Counted from the first letter of the stretch, positions 1 to 8,174 are shown. The stretch is DNA of 20,143 nt from CBFIDA01 sp965661085 (GCA_965661085.1 CBFIDA010000016.1:1-20143); one strand, 5' to 3'. The notes: generated by a model from the sequence alone, not told the origin. Translations and numbers: made by a program.

Positions 1-1
1 G

Positions 2-238
2 CATGGCGTGATGCACATGGACTTATACCGATTGACAGACCCCGAATCTTTATGGGCTCTGGATATGCCCGAGCTGATTGAAAAGCATACATGCTTTGTC
101 GAGTGGCCCAGCTTGTTGAAAAGCATTGGGATGCGTCCAAGCATCGATATGGTTTTGACGGTCATCACGGGTGGGCGTCATCAAATTGACATCACTGCCG
201 CCCCTGAATGGTTGGAAAACATACCTGATCGATTTTGA
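2..238 (+). CDS. tsaE: TsaE, tRNA threonylcarbamoyladenosine biosynthesis ATPase (C-terminal part)
   Basis: The 5' end is cut off by the window edge; the reading frame is open from base 2 and ends at a TGA at 236-238. The visible part carries the TsaE signature HMDLYRL followed by DPESL, and then FVEWP, which matches the (I/V)EWP block of the family. TsaE is the P-loop ATPase that works with TsaB and TsaD to build N6-threonylcarbamoyladenosine on ANN-decoding tRNAs in the cytoplasm. The Walker A motif would lie upstream of the window. The in-frame GTG and ATG codons at 8 and 11 are internal, because the conserved histidine-aspartate motif follows directly. It converges on rne with 85 bases between the stop codons, and I see no strong terminator in that gap. 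Confidence 0.85.
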   Translation, partial: HGVMHMDLYRLTDPESLWALDMPELIEKHTCFVEWPSLLKSIGMRPSIDMVLTVITGGRHQIDITAAPEWLENIPDRF

Positions 239-323
239 AGCGGATACAACATCCTGCTTCACTCACTAGAGCATGATCAGGCAGGTGACACAAAATATGC
301 CGCCCACCTGACAAATACGATGC

Positions 324-2456
324 TCATTCTGTGACAGATTGATCACTTTTTTTGGACTTGGTTGTGTCGTTCTGCTGTTGATGCACTTTTATCTCTTGCT
401 TTTTAGGAGGAGGAGTGGTGCTTTTTGAGGGTACCTGTGTGGGTGCAACATTGCCTTGAGGCGATGGATTGCTGTTGGTGGATCCTGTGGCTTTGGCAGC
501 AGGTTGGCGCTGTTGTTTGGGGCCAGCATTTTTTGAGTTGGCACTTTGGTTGGGTTGTTCTTTGTTGCCTCCAGTACGGTTTGGATTTTGAGATTTTGGG
601 TTTGTGGCATTTGGGCCCCGACGATTGTTCGGGCCTGACTTCTGACGATTGTTGTGTCGTCTTTGACCTTGTTTACGCTGATTTTGTCGCTGCCCACCTT
701 GACGGCCACGTCGACCATCTTGAGTGCCTTGACGCTTTTGTGACCTGCCTGATTGTTTTTTCTGCTGGCCAGACGGTTTGTCATCAGATTGACCTGTCAA
801 TGCTTTTAAGATTTTAGCGAACAAACCGCCTTTGGTCAGCGTGCTTTTCTTGCGACGAGTCGGTGCGGCTTTTTTATCATCAAAAGTCACCATGGCTTTT
901 TGCTTGGGCTTTTGTTTGTTGGAGTCTTTGGCATAGTGAGATTGATCGAGGTCTGTTGACGGTTCCTGGATATGACTGTATGAAGGGTCACCAAATGTTG
1001 CATCGGTGGCTCGAATCCTCTTGATCTGATATTTTGGCACCATGTAGTGTGGGTTGCCAATGATGTTGATGGCCACACCTTGTCTTGACTCAATGGCGGT
1101 CAATGTGCCACGTTTTTCATTGCACAAATAGGAAGCCACTTCAACCGGTACTTGAACCAGAATGTGTGATGTTTTGCCATGAATGGCGTGTTGCTCGATG
1201 ATATGGAGCAGGGAGTATGAAAAGGACTCCGTGCTGCGTACAAAACCACGTCCATGACATTGTGGGCATGTGATCAAATGAGATTCTGCAAGGGAAGGTC
1301 GTGTTCTTTGACGGGACACTTCCAGGAGACCCAGTTTTGAGATCTCACTGACTTGAACTTTAGAAGGATCGTTTTTTAATTGCGTATGGAACACTTCAAG
1401 GACCCGTGCTTTGTGCTTGTCATCGGTCATGTCAATCAGATCGATGATGATGATCCCATTGATGTCGCGCAGCTTGAGCAATTGTGCGATGTGTTCTACG
1501 GCTTCGACGTTGGTTTCAAACGCGGTGTTTTCAATTGTTGATGCCCCTGTGGCTTGCGCAGAGTTGACGTCAATGGCATACAGTGCTTCTGTTTTATCAA
1601 TGAACAGTTTGCCGCCAGATTTCAACTGCACTTCACGAGAATATAGGGATTCAATGAAATCTTCGATTTGATGGTGGGTGAAAATTGGCACTTGGCTGCT
1701 GTGTAGTGTGACAGCATCCAGCAAGGATGGCATGATTTGTTTCAAAAAATCCTTGATGGTTGGCACCAGCTGCTCGTTGTCGAGAATGATTTGCTGTGTT
1801 TCAGCATTCACTGTTTCTCTTAGGATCTTGAAAATACCTTGATATTCTTGAAAAACCAATGCGGGGGCTTTGGCTTTTTTGGCCGAAGATTGTATTTGCT
1901 CCCAGAGGTAAATCAAGCCATCCAGATCATTTTGTAATTCATCGATGGAACGGTTTTGCCCGGCGGTACGTAAAATCAATCCCATTTCTTCAGGTTTTTG
2001 TAAATCACCGAGTGTTTTGCGTATGGCGTCACGTTGCTCCATGGCGATGTTTTTAGAAATGCCAAGCGATTCTGGAGAATGGGGCATGGCCACCAAATAT
2101 TGTCCTGCGATTGAAATTTGAGCAGTCAAGGCAGCGCCTTTTGTGCCACGTTCCTCTTTGTCAATTTGTACCAGTAAGTTGTGGCCTACTTTCATTTTTT
2201 TGGGTTGAGTTTCGCCCTGAGACAAAGGCAATTCTTTGTAGGGTAAGAAGCCATGCTTGTCTGATCCAAACGCAACAAAATATGCCTCTAAGCTTGGCAC
2301 ATCACTGGTGATGGTGCCAAGGTAGATGTTGCCTTTGGTGATTTTTGTGGTTTCATTTTCAATGATGAGGTTCTCAAGAATGCCATTTTTGAGTACTGCA
2401 ACGCGCAGCTCGCTGCGCTCATAGTCAATGGCGTTGATCAATATGGTGTTTAACAT
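324..2456 (-). CDS. rne: Ribonuclease E
   Basis: RNase E is the essential endonuclease that starts mRNA decay and matures rRNA and tRNA, and it forms the core of the degradosome. I place the start at the ATG at 2456, which gives MLNTILINA, the usual family N-terminus; an in-frame start at 2501 would add 15 unconserved residues. The protein is then 710 residues. Visible are the S1 region (about 35-120), the 5'-sensor block GLILRTAG (159-166), the DNase-I-like catalytic aspartates D296 (AIDVNSA) and D339 (IIIIDLIDM), and the zinc-link CPQC (C397, C400) that joins dimers. After about residue 520 the protein becomes a basic, Q/N/R/K-rich low-complexity tail, shorter than the E. coli C-terminal half. 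The CPxC link and long tail favour RNase E over RNase G. rluC, its usual divergent neighbour, is separated from it here by an insert. Confidence 0.95.
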   Translation of the reverse strand: MLNTILINAIDYERSELRVAVLKNGILENLIIENETTKITKGNIYLGTITSDVPSLEAYFVAFGSDKHGFLPYKELPLSQGETQPKKMKVGHNLLVQIDKEERGTKGAALTAQISIAGQYLVAMPHSPESLGISKNIAMEQRDAIRKTLGDLQKPEEMGLILRTAGQNRSIDELQNDLDGLIYLWEQIQSSAKKAKAPALVFQEYQGIFKILRETVNAETQQIILDNEQLVPTIKDFLKQIMPSLLDAVTLHSSQVPIFTHHQIEDFIESLYSREVQLKSGGKLFIDKTEALYAIDVNSAQATGASTIENTAFETNVEAVEHIAQLLKLRDINGIIIIDLIDMTDDKHKARVLEVFHTQLKNDPSKVQVSEISKLGLLEVSRQRTRPSLAESHLITCPQCHGRGFVRSTESFSYSLLHIIEQHAIHGKTSHILVQVPVEVASYLCNEKRGTLTAIESRQGVAINIIGNPHYMVPKYQIKRIRATDATFGDPSYSHIQEPSTDLDQSHYAKDSNKQKPKQKAMVTFDDKKAAPTRRKKSTLTKGGLFAKILKALTGQSDDKPSGQQKKQSGRSQKRQGTQDGRRGRQGGQRQNQRKQGQRRHNNRQKSGPNNRRGPNATNPKSQNPNRTGGNKEQPNQSANSKNAGPKQQRQPAAKATGSTNSNPSPQGNVAPTQVPSKSTTPPPKKQEIKVHQQQNDTTKSKKSDQSVTE

Positions 2457-2552
2457 TTTAAAGCCCGTGGTCATGATATGTTCAGCATTAAAAACCAGCA
2501 TACACTGCGCATTTTCTTTTTTTTGTGTCAGGCCATTCAGCGTGAGATGCAG

Positions 2553-2582
2553 TTGAAGCTAACTTTTAATGAACTCTTTAAT
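2553..2582 (+). promoter_or_regulatory. Possible sigma70 promoter for a small RNA
   Basis: The box TTGAAG (2553-2558) is followed after 18 bases by TTTAAT (2577-2582). It points away from rne, and no protein gene follows on this strand, but a terminator-like hairpin lies about 50-90 bases downstream. The boxes are only moderate matches to consensus, so this is a weak call that rests mainly on its pairing with the hairpin. Confidence 0.3.
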
Positions 2583-2634
2583 TGGTGGCCATCTTAGCCA
2601 CGACATCATATTAGATGACTTCTGAACTTGATGC

Positions 2635-2677
2635 AAGACCATCATTTTTTTAGAGTGCGTTTTATGATGGTCTTTTT
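2635..2677 (+). terminator. Rho-independent terminator-like hairpin
   Basis: AAGACCATCAT (2635-2645) and its exact complement ATGATGGTCTT (2664-2674) form an 11-base-pair stem with an 18-base loop, and a run of five T (2673-2677) closes it. The T tract follows the stem only on the + strand. On the - strand the bases after the stem are mixed, so the hairpin is not an obvious terminator for the leftward pseudogene next to it. The long T-rich loop is unusual for a terminator. Its natural client would be a short + strand transcript starting near 2589. Confidence 0.5.
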
Positions 2678-2701
2678 CAACTTAAGGGCTTTGGTTCACA
2701 G

Positions 2702-5038
2702 CTAAATCCATTCATGCCGTCCCGTTTCGTGATGGGCGAACTTTTTCGTCCCCAGCCCTATGATTTGATGAAGGTTTTGCATGCAGATCATTTGGTTTTT
2801 GCTGGGGTCACCATCTCGAATCAGTGTCTCCTTGCACTCCATAGGCTTAAGAGCTGATGTTTCACATACCCGTTGCCAATATGACATACGTTGAAAGTTC
2901 CAGTTTCACGCATATCATTTTCTACAGTCTCTCCAGTTGCGATGTTAAAAACGGAATGTGCCAATTCGGCCATCAGTCGGTCTTGTTTGTTTTCAATATT
3001 GTGGTCTACCAAAATGAATTTTCCTGATGGTTTTAAAGCGCTGTAAACTTTCTTCATGAAAGGATTCAATGCATTTACAGGAAAGTGGTGTAACCCTACA
3101 AAACATGTGATGATTTCTACCGAACTTTCACCTGCGTTTTTCAAAAAAGACGTTATGGCTTTGACGGGATTTTTATAATCAAGCTTAAACGCTTTTGTGT
3201 AAGGCCTTGGAAATCCTGTCTGGATGTAATCACTCATTGATTCTTGCTCAACCAAAACATAGTTTTTTCCAGTCATTGAATGTGATTTTTGAAATTGTGA
3301 AATAAATCGACCAGGATAACCAATTTCAAGCATGCCATCAATTTTTGAATCTGGCTGGTGGAAATGAATGGCTTGCTGAATAAGATCTTCTTTGATCTCT
3401 CGCAACGATTTCAAGATACGTTGAATGTCTCCTACAAAACCTGACATGGCGGAAGAGATGTTTTTCTGGATTGTCACATACATGTCCTCATAATCGAGAT
3501 AGTCTTTTTGTGCATCTAATATTTGAAAAAAATCATCAGCGTTGACACGTACCAATATTCGATTGAGAAAGTTTGTGAATGAATTCCTATAATTTTGCGA
3601 TTTTTTCAGCTGCAAGAATATGTTGGTTTTGTTTATCGTCTTTTGCGATAGATATTTGCTGTGCAAGCCAGTTGTAAATACATTTTTTGCATCATGTCGT
3701 TGCTTGATATGGATGAAACGCTTAATGGAGTTTTCATCGTAGGTGCGTTGATACTGATTTCTTGTTAAAAACGATTGGTAAGCCATGTAAGGCGCGCCAC
3801 CATGTCGTATGGCCAATTCTGAAGCCTCCCTGACCCAGTCTCTGGTTTGCTCAATTTTTGAGGTTTGAAGGATTTGATTGAAGCAAATCACCACAGCAAA
3901 TCGATCTTCAGGTGCATAAGGCAGCAACCCAATGGTATCCTTTTTTTACAAAACACACAGTGGCATTGAGCAAGTGTACATTGTTGGCGTCAAGTAGAGC
4001 GCCTAACCGCTTAAGAAAAGATGAAAGCGTTGTTGCGGGAACAAAATACTCTTGAAGCCATTCTGATTCACTGATGGAGTCATTCATCATCGCATTGATG
4101 GCTGGCTGCATGATTTCATTGGTGGTCTGTTGAGCTTGAGCATTGGCAGGGTTCAACAACTGATTTTTTGTATATTGCCAATAGTTTGTTTGTAGAAAAC
4201 GGCTACGGCGGGCAAAGTTGATTGCAATTCTCTCTAATCTCGTGCCTCTTGGCCCTTCTTGCAGTAGCTTGGCTTCCTTCAAAGACAGGCGATACAAATG
4301 CATTCGTATGCGTGGGTCGTTTTTGTGTTGAGCAAACCAACCAGCATACTCGTCGGGTTGAACAAGTTCAGCGCGTTCAAACAACATTTCATTATCCGTA
4401 AGCTCTAGTTCAACAGATGTCACGATGTTCAGCAACCCAAAGGTGCCAAAAGCTTTACGAAATTCTTCAAAATTTTCATTTTTCGAAAAAGTTTTAATGC
4501 TGCCATCGGGCCCAACACATGTGACCGATCTGATGGTGTTTGATGCTGTGCCATTGTGATGGTCGCATCCATGGATGTTGGTGCCTAATGAGCCCCCAAC
4601 ACTGAAAACATTGGATGCCTGCATCACCTTAACGGCCATTTTGTGTTCGTTGGCAAAGGTTTGAACAACTGCCCATGTTGCGCCCACGCCCACTTTGATG
4701 ATTTTTTTCGATTCATCGATCATCTTGATTTGGTTGTTGCGCTTCATATCGATCATGATGTGACCGTTATGTGAGGTAGGTGGCATAAAGCTTTCACCTT
4801 GACTGAAGCCCGCACCCTTCACACTGATGCGCTTGCTAGATTTCTTTGCTTCTTTGACTATAGCTTGTACCTGTGCTTCGGCTCCTTTTGCTTCAATCAT
4901 CCTTTCGCTGCAAGGGCGATTATACAATCCGCCACCTGAGTGGCTGTATCCTTTTTGTAGATTTTTCTGAATGAAGAAAAAAGAAACATACTTGTCTGAG
5001 AACAACAAACCGAACCAGGAAAAAACAATACCAAGCAA
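2702..5038 (-). pseudogene. FAD-linked oxidase / SAM-dependent methyltransferase fusion, two frameshifts
   Basis: Reading leftward, the first segment (5038 to about 3941) starts with a hydrophobic stretch. A FAD_binding_4 domain like that of the aldonolactone oxidase family follows (GAGFSQG, then GGSLGTNIHG). The frame runs out at a TGA at 3908, but the protein clearly continues one frame over: removing one base from the A7 run (T7 on + at 3941-3947) gives VKKDTIGLLPYAPEDRF with no break. The second segment holds the oxidase C-terminal part, a helical region, and a class I methyltransferase (LEIGYPGRF, ITCFVGLHHF, LKPSGKFILVDH). Near 2898-2903 one base appears lost. Restoring it joins MRET to NFQRMSYWQRV and adds a GDPSKNQMIC tail ending at 2702. 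The N-terminus is uncertain: the start at 5038 is a TTG, and an out-of-frame ATG lies at 5042. Two independent lesions make decay more likely than one sequencing error. The substrate is unknown. Confidence 0.8.
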
Positions 5039-5042
5039 GCAT

Positions 5043-5417
5043 TTTGTCGTTTGTTCCCTGTATGCCTGGGCATGCTCTCTGACAGCATCATTGCCGTTGA
5101 TCAGTCAGTACCTTTGAGCGATGAGGCATGCATTGTAAGGGGTTTCAGAGATGCATTTGTATGAGGATCGATCAAAGATGCGGAAAAAAGGCTGCAGCAA
5201 ACGGCCATCATGAAGGACATTGTTTTGAATGTGGTTTGTTAAACTCGAGAGACCGTCAAAATTGGCTGGGCAGAGTGATCAAGTATTTCAAACCAAAAAT
5301 TTGGATGAGATGGCCCTGCGTCTGCATGCTTTGAAGTGGCAATTCTTTGGCATTGAGCCTATAATCATAAATTTTGGGTCAGATGATATGGCCAATTTTA
5401 CGTGAGGTATTGGCGCC
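5043..5417. other. Intergenic stretch upstream of rluC
   Basis: These 375 bases lie between the start of the leftward oxidase pseudogene and rluC. They contain a consensus -10 box for rluC (5360-5365) and a 58-codon open frame on + (5229-5405, ATG with AAGGA about 11 bases upstream) that begins MWFVKLERPSK and ends in the rluC ribosome-binding region. I recognise nothing in that frame, and the rluC promoter lies inside it, so I do not call it a gene. The rest shows no clear structure. Confidence 0.5.
5336..5365 (+). promoter_or_regulatory. Probable sigma70 promoter of rluC
   Basis: A perfect -10 box TATAAT (5360-5365) has a four-of-six -35 match GTGGCA (5336-5341) at an 18-base spacing. Transcription would start near 5372 and give a leader of about 45 bases before the rluC GTG at 5418. 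It also drives the HAD gene, whose start lies inside the end of rluC. Confidence 0.5.
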
Positions 5418-6374
5418 GTGGTAGAAATTGTCTATTTTAACATAGAGGCTGAGCACGTGGCGCAACGGCTGGACAATTTCTTGCTTTCAAAGTTAAAATC
5501 GTGCCCCAAATCTCGAGTATATCGTGCCATTCGATCTGGTGAAGTGCGTATTAATGGGCGCAGAGCGCGTCCAATGGCAAAGTTGGTGTTGGGCGATCGT
5601 GTGCGTGTTCCCATGCTTGTTGAGGCAAAGCCAGCTGAGAAAGGGTCGCAGCCCTTGCCAGATTGGTTTGAGCATGCTGTCCTTTATGAAGATGATGTGA
5701 TTATGGTGCTCAATAAACCGAAAGGTCTGCCTGTCCACGCAGGTCATCATGCAAAGCGAGGCATCATTGAAAGATTGAGAGATGCCATGCCAGATGTTGA
5801 GTCGTTGACGCTTGTGCATCGTTTGGACAAGCAGACATCTGGCGTGCTTGTGCTTTCAAAATCAAGAGTGGTCACTGTGTCATTGGCCGACCAGTTTCGT
5901 AAACGTACCACAACGAAAGTTTATCAGGCCTTGGTCTGGGGGCATGTTATGCCATCTGAAACCATGCTGACACATCGGATGCAGCCATGCATGCGTCATG
6001 GCCAACGGTGCATGAAGTGCGTGGATGAGGGTGATGGCAAGTTGGCCAAAACCCATTGTCAAGTGATGGGACTTTATGGTATAACGGGTCAATCTTCAGG
6101 TGTCGTTGTTTCGCTGTTGACCTTGCGGCCACACACTGGACGCAAGCATCAGCTGAGATCCCAGTTGAGTCATGTTGGCCATCCCATTGTTTGCGATGAT
6201 CTTTATGGTAGAATTCACGCTCAAAGCGACAGCTTGCTGCCTGGGTTGTCGTTTTGTTTGCATGCGGCCTCATTGACATTTTTTCATCCGGTTCGTGGTG
6301 AGATCATCACGATTGAAGCCCCACTGCCCAAGGAGTTTAAAGCATGTCTCACGCAGTTAGATCCTATGACCTGA
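5418..6374 (+). CDS. rluC: 23S rRNA pseudouridine synthase RluC
   Basis: RluC converts uridines 955, 2504 and 2580 (E. coli numbering) of 23S rRNA to pseudouridine. The 318-residue product has the family length. An S4 RNA-binding domain comes first (about residues 15-65, with RLDNFL and GEVRING), followed by the RluA-type synthase domain with HRLDKQTSG, where D137 is the catalytic aspartate. RPHTGRKHQLR and GHPIVCDDLYG are further conserved blocks. The start is a GTG with AGGT about 10 bases upstream; no better ATG exists before the S4 domain. The last 31 bases overlap the next gene, so the two are probably translated together. RluC over RluD is chosen from the locus next to rne and the short N-terminus. 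Confidence 0.93.
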   Translation: MVEIVYFNIEAEHVAQRLDNFLLSKLKSCPKSRVYRAIRSGEVRINGRRARPMAKLVLGDRVRVPMLVEAKPAEKGSQPLPDWFEHAVLYEDDVIMVLNKPKGLPVHAGHHAKRGIIERLRDAMPDVESLTLVHRLDKQTSGVLVLSKSRVVTVSLADQFRKRTTTKVYQALVWGHVMPSETMLTHRMQPCMRHGQRCMKCVDEGDGKLAKTHCQVMGLYGITGQSSGVVVSLLTLRPHTGRKHQLRSQLSHVGHPIVCDDLYGRIHAQSDSLLPGLSFCLHAASLTFFHPVRGEIITIEAPLPKEFKACLTQLDPMT

Positions 6375-7015
6375 TTGTCTTTGATTGGGATGGCACTTTG
6401 TCTGATTCTTGTGGTCAAATTGTGTCTGCAGTGCAAGATGCGGCAGCTTCTTTGGGTTTGCCTCGTGTTGAGGATGGGGTCATCAGGGCAGGCATTGGGA
6501 TGAGCTTCAATGCACAGCTGGCTCATTTGTATCGCAATGCTGTGGCCCCTGAAACCTTCAGGTCTGCATTTGAAAAATCTTATTATCACGGGGGGCAGCA
6601 TGCTGAACCTCCGCTTTTCGAGGGGGTCAAGGCCATGCTGCAATGGGGGCAATCTCGTCAAAAATTACAGGCCATCGCCACAGGAAAATCGCGACAAGGA
6701 CTGAACCAAAGTCTGCTTCATCATGAGTTGGGCGCTTTTTTTAATCACACGATTTGTGCGGGAGAAGCCATTTCTAAGCCAGATCCTGACATGCTGATGC
6801 AGTTGTTGAGCCGTTTTGATTGCCCAGCTGATCGTGCAGTCATGGTGGGTGACACCCTCAACGATGCGCATGCAGCACAACACGCTGGTGTCGATTTTAT
6901 TGGAATGACCACCGGGGGGCAAGCATTGGCAGAGACATTGCAAACCGCACCACATGTGGTTTTATTGCCAACGGTTTTGGCATTGCTTGATTGGTTTCAG
7001 CACTCAGAAGTTTGA
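6344..7015 (+). CDS. HAD-family phosphatase, phosphoglycolate phosphatase-like
   Basis: This is a haloacid-dehalogenase superfamily hydrolase of 223 residues. All four motifs are present: DWDGT with nucleophile D14 and acid D16, the motif II threonine in ATGKS (T113), the lysine in SKPDP (K145), and VGDTLND with D170 and D174 for magnesium. The cap sequence between motifs I and II is of the small alpha-helical kind seen in phosphoglycolate phosphatase (Gph), but the substrate cannot be read from sequence. Pseudomonas carries a similar gene after rluC. The ATG is preceded by AGGAG at good spacing and lies inside the last 31 bases of rluC. Its 3' end overlaps the end of the opposing maf gene by 19 bases. 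Confidence 0.88.
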   Translation: MSHAVRSYDLIVFDWDGTLSDSCGQIVSAVQDAAASLGLPRVEDGVIRAGIGMSFNAQLAHLYRNAVAPETFRSAFEKSYYHGGQHAEPPLFEGVKAMLQWGQSRQKLQAIATGKSRQGLNQSLLHHELGAFFNHTICAGEAISKPDPDMLMQLLSRFDCPADRAVMVGDTLNDAHAAQHAGVDFIGMTTGGQALAETLQTAPHVVLLPTVLALLDWFQHSEV

Positions 7016-7596
7016 TGATCTAGGAAGGAAAAACCCAAAGATTCCAACATGCTTGCAATGGTCATCAGTGGCATCCCAATGATGGCCATGGGGTCATCCG
7101 ATGCAATTTTTTCAATCAGGCAAGTTGCCATGCCTTCAATTCGAATGCTCCCCGCACAGTGCCAAGGCTGATCTAAATCAAGGTAGCGATTGATGTGTCG
7201 TAATGTGAGTTTTTTGAATGTGACTTCTGTGGTCACCAGTTTTGTGATCATGTGCGCTTGGTGCATGGTGCAGAGGCCAGAATAGAAATAGGTGGTTTTA
7301 CCACTGGAGCGTTGCAGTTGTTCGATGGCTTGAGTGCGTTGATGTGGCTTGCCATGGATCTTGCCATCACACCACTGAACTTGATCAGCACCGATGACAA
7401 AATGCTGAGGGTACTGATGGGCAATCTTGCTGGCTTTTTCTTGGGCCAGACGAAGCACCAGGTCCTTGACATCCTCGCCAGGTTTTTGTGACTCATCGAT
7501 GTCGGGAGGACAGGTGAGAAATGGTGCATGCATCTGCGAAAGTTGTGCCTGACGTGCCTGAGAGCTCGAGGCAAGGATGAGTTTGGGAGTGTTCAA
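6997..7596 (-). CDS. yceF: Maf-family nucleotide pyrophosphatase, YceF type
   Basis: Maf proteins hydrolyse modified or non-canonical nucleoside triphosphates to monophosphates; the YceF subgroup prefers 7-methyl-GTP. The 199-residue product opens with LILASSSQARQAQL, the Maf nucleotide-binding loop, though the usual second arginine of the SxxRR motif is replaced (QAR-Q). It has LRLAQEKA, the catalytic aspartate in IGADQV (D71), and HCAGSIRIEG, which resembles E. coli YceF HCAGSFKSEG closely. YceF normally sits just before the DUF177-rpmF pair on the same strand; here it points the other way. Its ATG overlaps the stop of the upstream exported-protein gene by four bases (ATGA), so they form one unit. 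Confidence 0.9.
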   Translation of the reverse strand: MNTPKLILASSSQARQAQLSQMHAPFLTCPPDIDESQKPGEDVKDLVLRLAQEKASKIAHQYPQHFVIGADQVQWCDGKIHGKPHQRTQAIEQLQRSSGKTTYFYSGLCTMHQAHMITKLVTTEVTFKKLTLRHINRYLDLDQPWHCAGSIRIEGMATCLIEKIASDDPMAIIGMPLMTIASMLESLGFSFLDHQTSEC

Positions 7597-8165
7597 TGTG
7601 GGTGCCTTTGAATGCTATGAAGATGATCCAGGAATTGTTGGCGGGTTGCACTTGGGAGAATGGCCTGGTGCGTGTTGAATGCAACCAAATAAAATGATTG
7701 GGGTGCAATCTGGGTGATGGTGCCAAGTGTGTACTGAGCACTGTTGGCTTGCGTGATACTTTTTACTTCAAACGTCAGCATGGGCAAACTGTGATAAACA
7801 TAATGAGCGCTGTTGATGATGTTGTGTTGTTTGAGGGTCATGATCCAGGCATCAAAAACATCTTGTGGTGTGCTGCCGTATGCTGGTAACTTTTGGATGG
7901 CTAAATAGGTTGATGGATGTGCTTTGGACAGATAGAACGCAGCCTGTTTGCGTTGAGTCGTGTGTCCAGATGTTCCCGTTAAATGCCATGTGCTGTCCAG
8001 CACAATCGATAGAGTGTCATCGCCAAAGGTGACGACTTTGGGTGTGGTGGCGTATGCAGAAATCAGCTTTTGGATGGTGTTTTGAGTTGTGCTGGGCGTT
8101 TTTGTTGTCATGCCATTGGCACAACAAATGAAGCCAACGAACAGAAAAGTGATCAAATGTCTCAT
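7593..8165 (-). CDS. Hypothetical exported protein, partner gene of maf
   Basis: I do not recognise this protein. From the ATG at 8165 it has 190 residues; a GTG at 8174 would add three, but the promoter upstream would then leave a leader of only about ten bases. The N-terminus is a typical signal peptide: a basic start, the hydrophobic run LITFLFVGFICC, and an A-N-G site suitable for signal peptidase I. Two cysteines in the run give no good lipobox. The mature part alternates short beta-like and helical stretches, with TLSIVLDSTWHLTG early and a VFDAWIMTLKQ helix in the middle, in the style of small periplasmic PsbP- or Mog1-like folds, but that is a guess. Its stop overlaps the maf start by four bases. 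It occupies a place where other gammaproteobacteria have different genes. Confidence 0.7.
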   Translation of the reverse strand: MRHLITFLFVGFICCANGMTTKTPSTTQNTIQKLISAYATTPKVVTFGDDTLSIVLDSTWHLTGTSGHTTQRKQAAFYLSKAHPSTYLAIQKLPAYGSTPQDVFDAWIMTLKQHNIINSAHYVYHSLPMLTFEVKSITQANSAQYTLGTITQIAPQSFYLVAFNTHQAILPSATRQQFLDHLHSIQRHPH

Positions 8166-8174
8166 GGGTCGCAC

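Noticed and set aside
277..352. Terminator between tsaE and rne
   Set aside because: Only a six-base stem (CAGGTG/CACCTG, 282-310) with a 17-base loop and no T run, and a four-base stem before the T run near 347, were found; both are too weak to call.
425..817. A rightward open frame of 130 codons opposite the end of rne
   Set aside because: It is the antisense of the low-complexity RNase E tail, made of tryptophan-, cysteine- and leucine-rich sequence with no ribosome site.
3941..3947. Programmed -1 ribosomal frameshifting at the A7 run
   Set aside because: The continuing frame requires a +1 (or -2) shift, so a dnaX-like -1 slip would not restore the protein.
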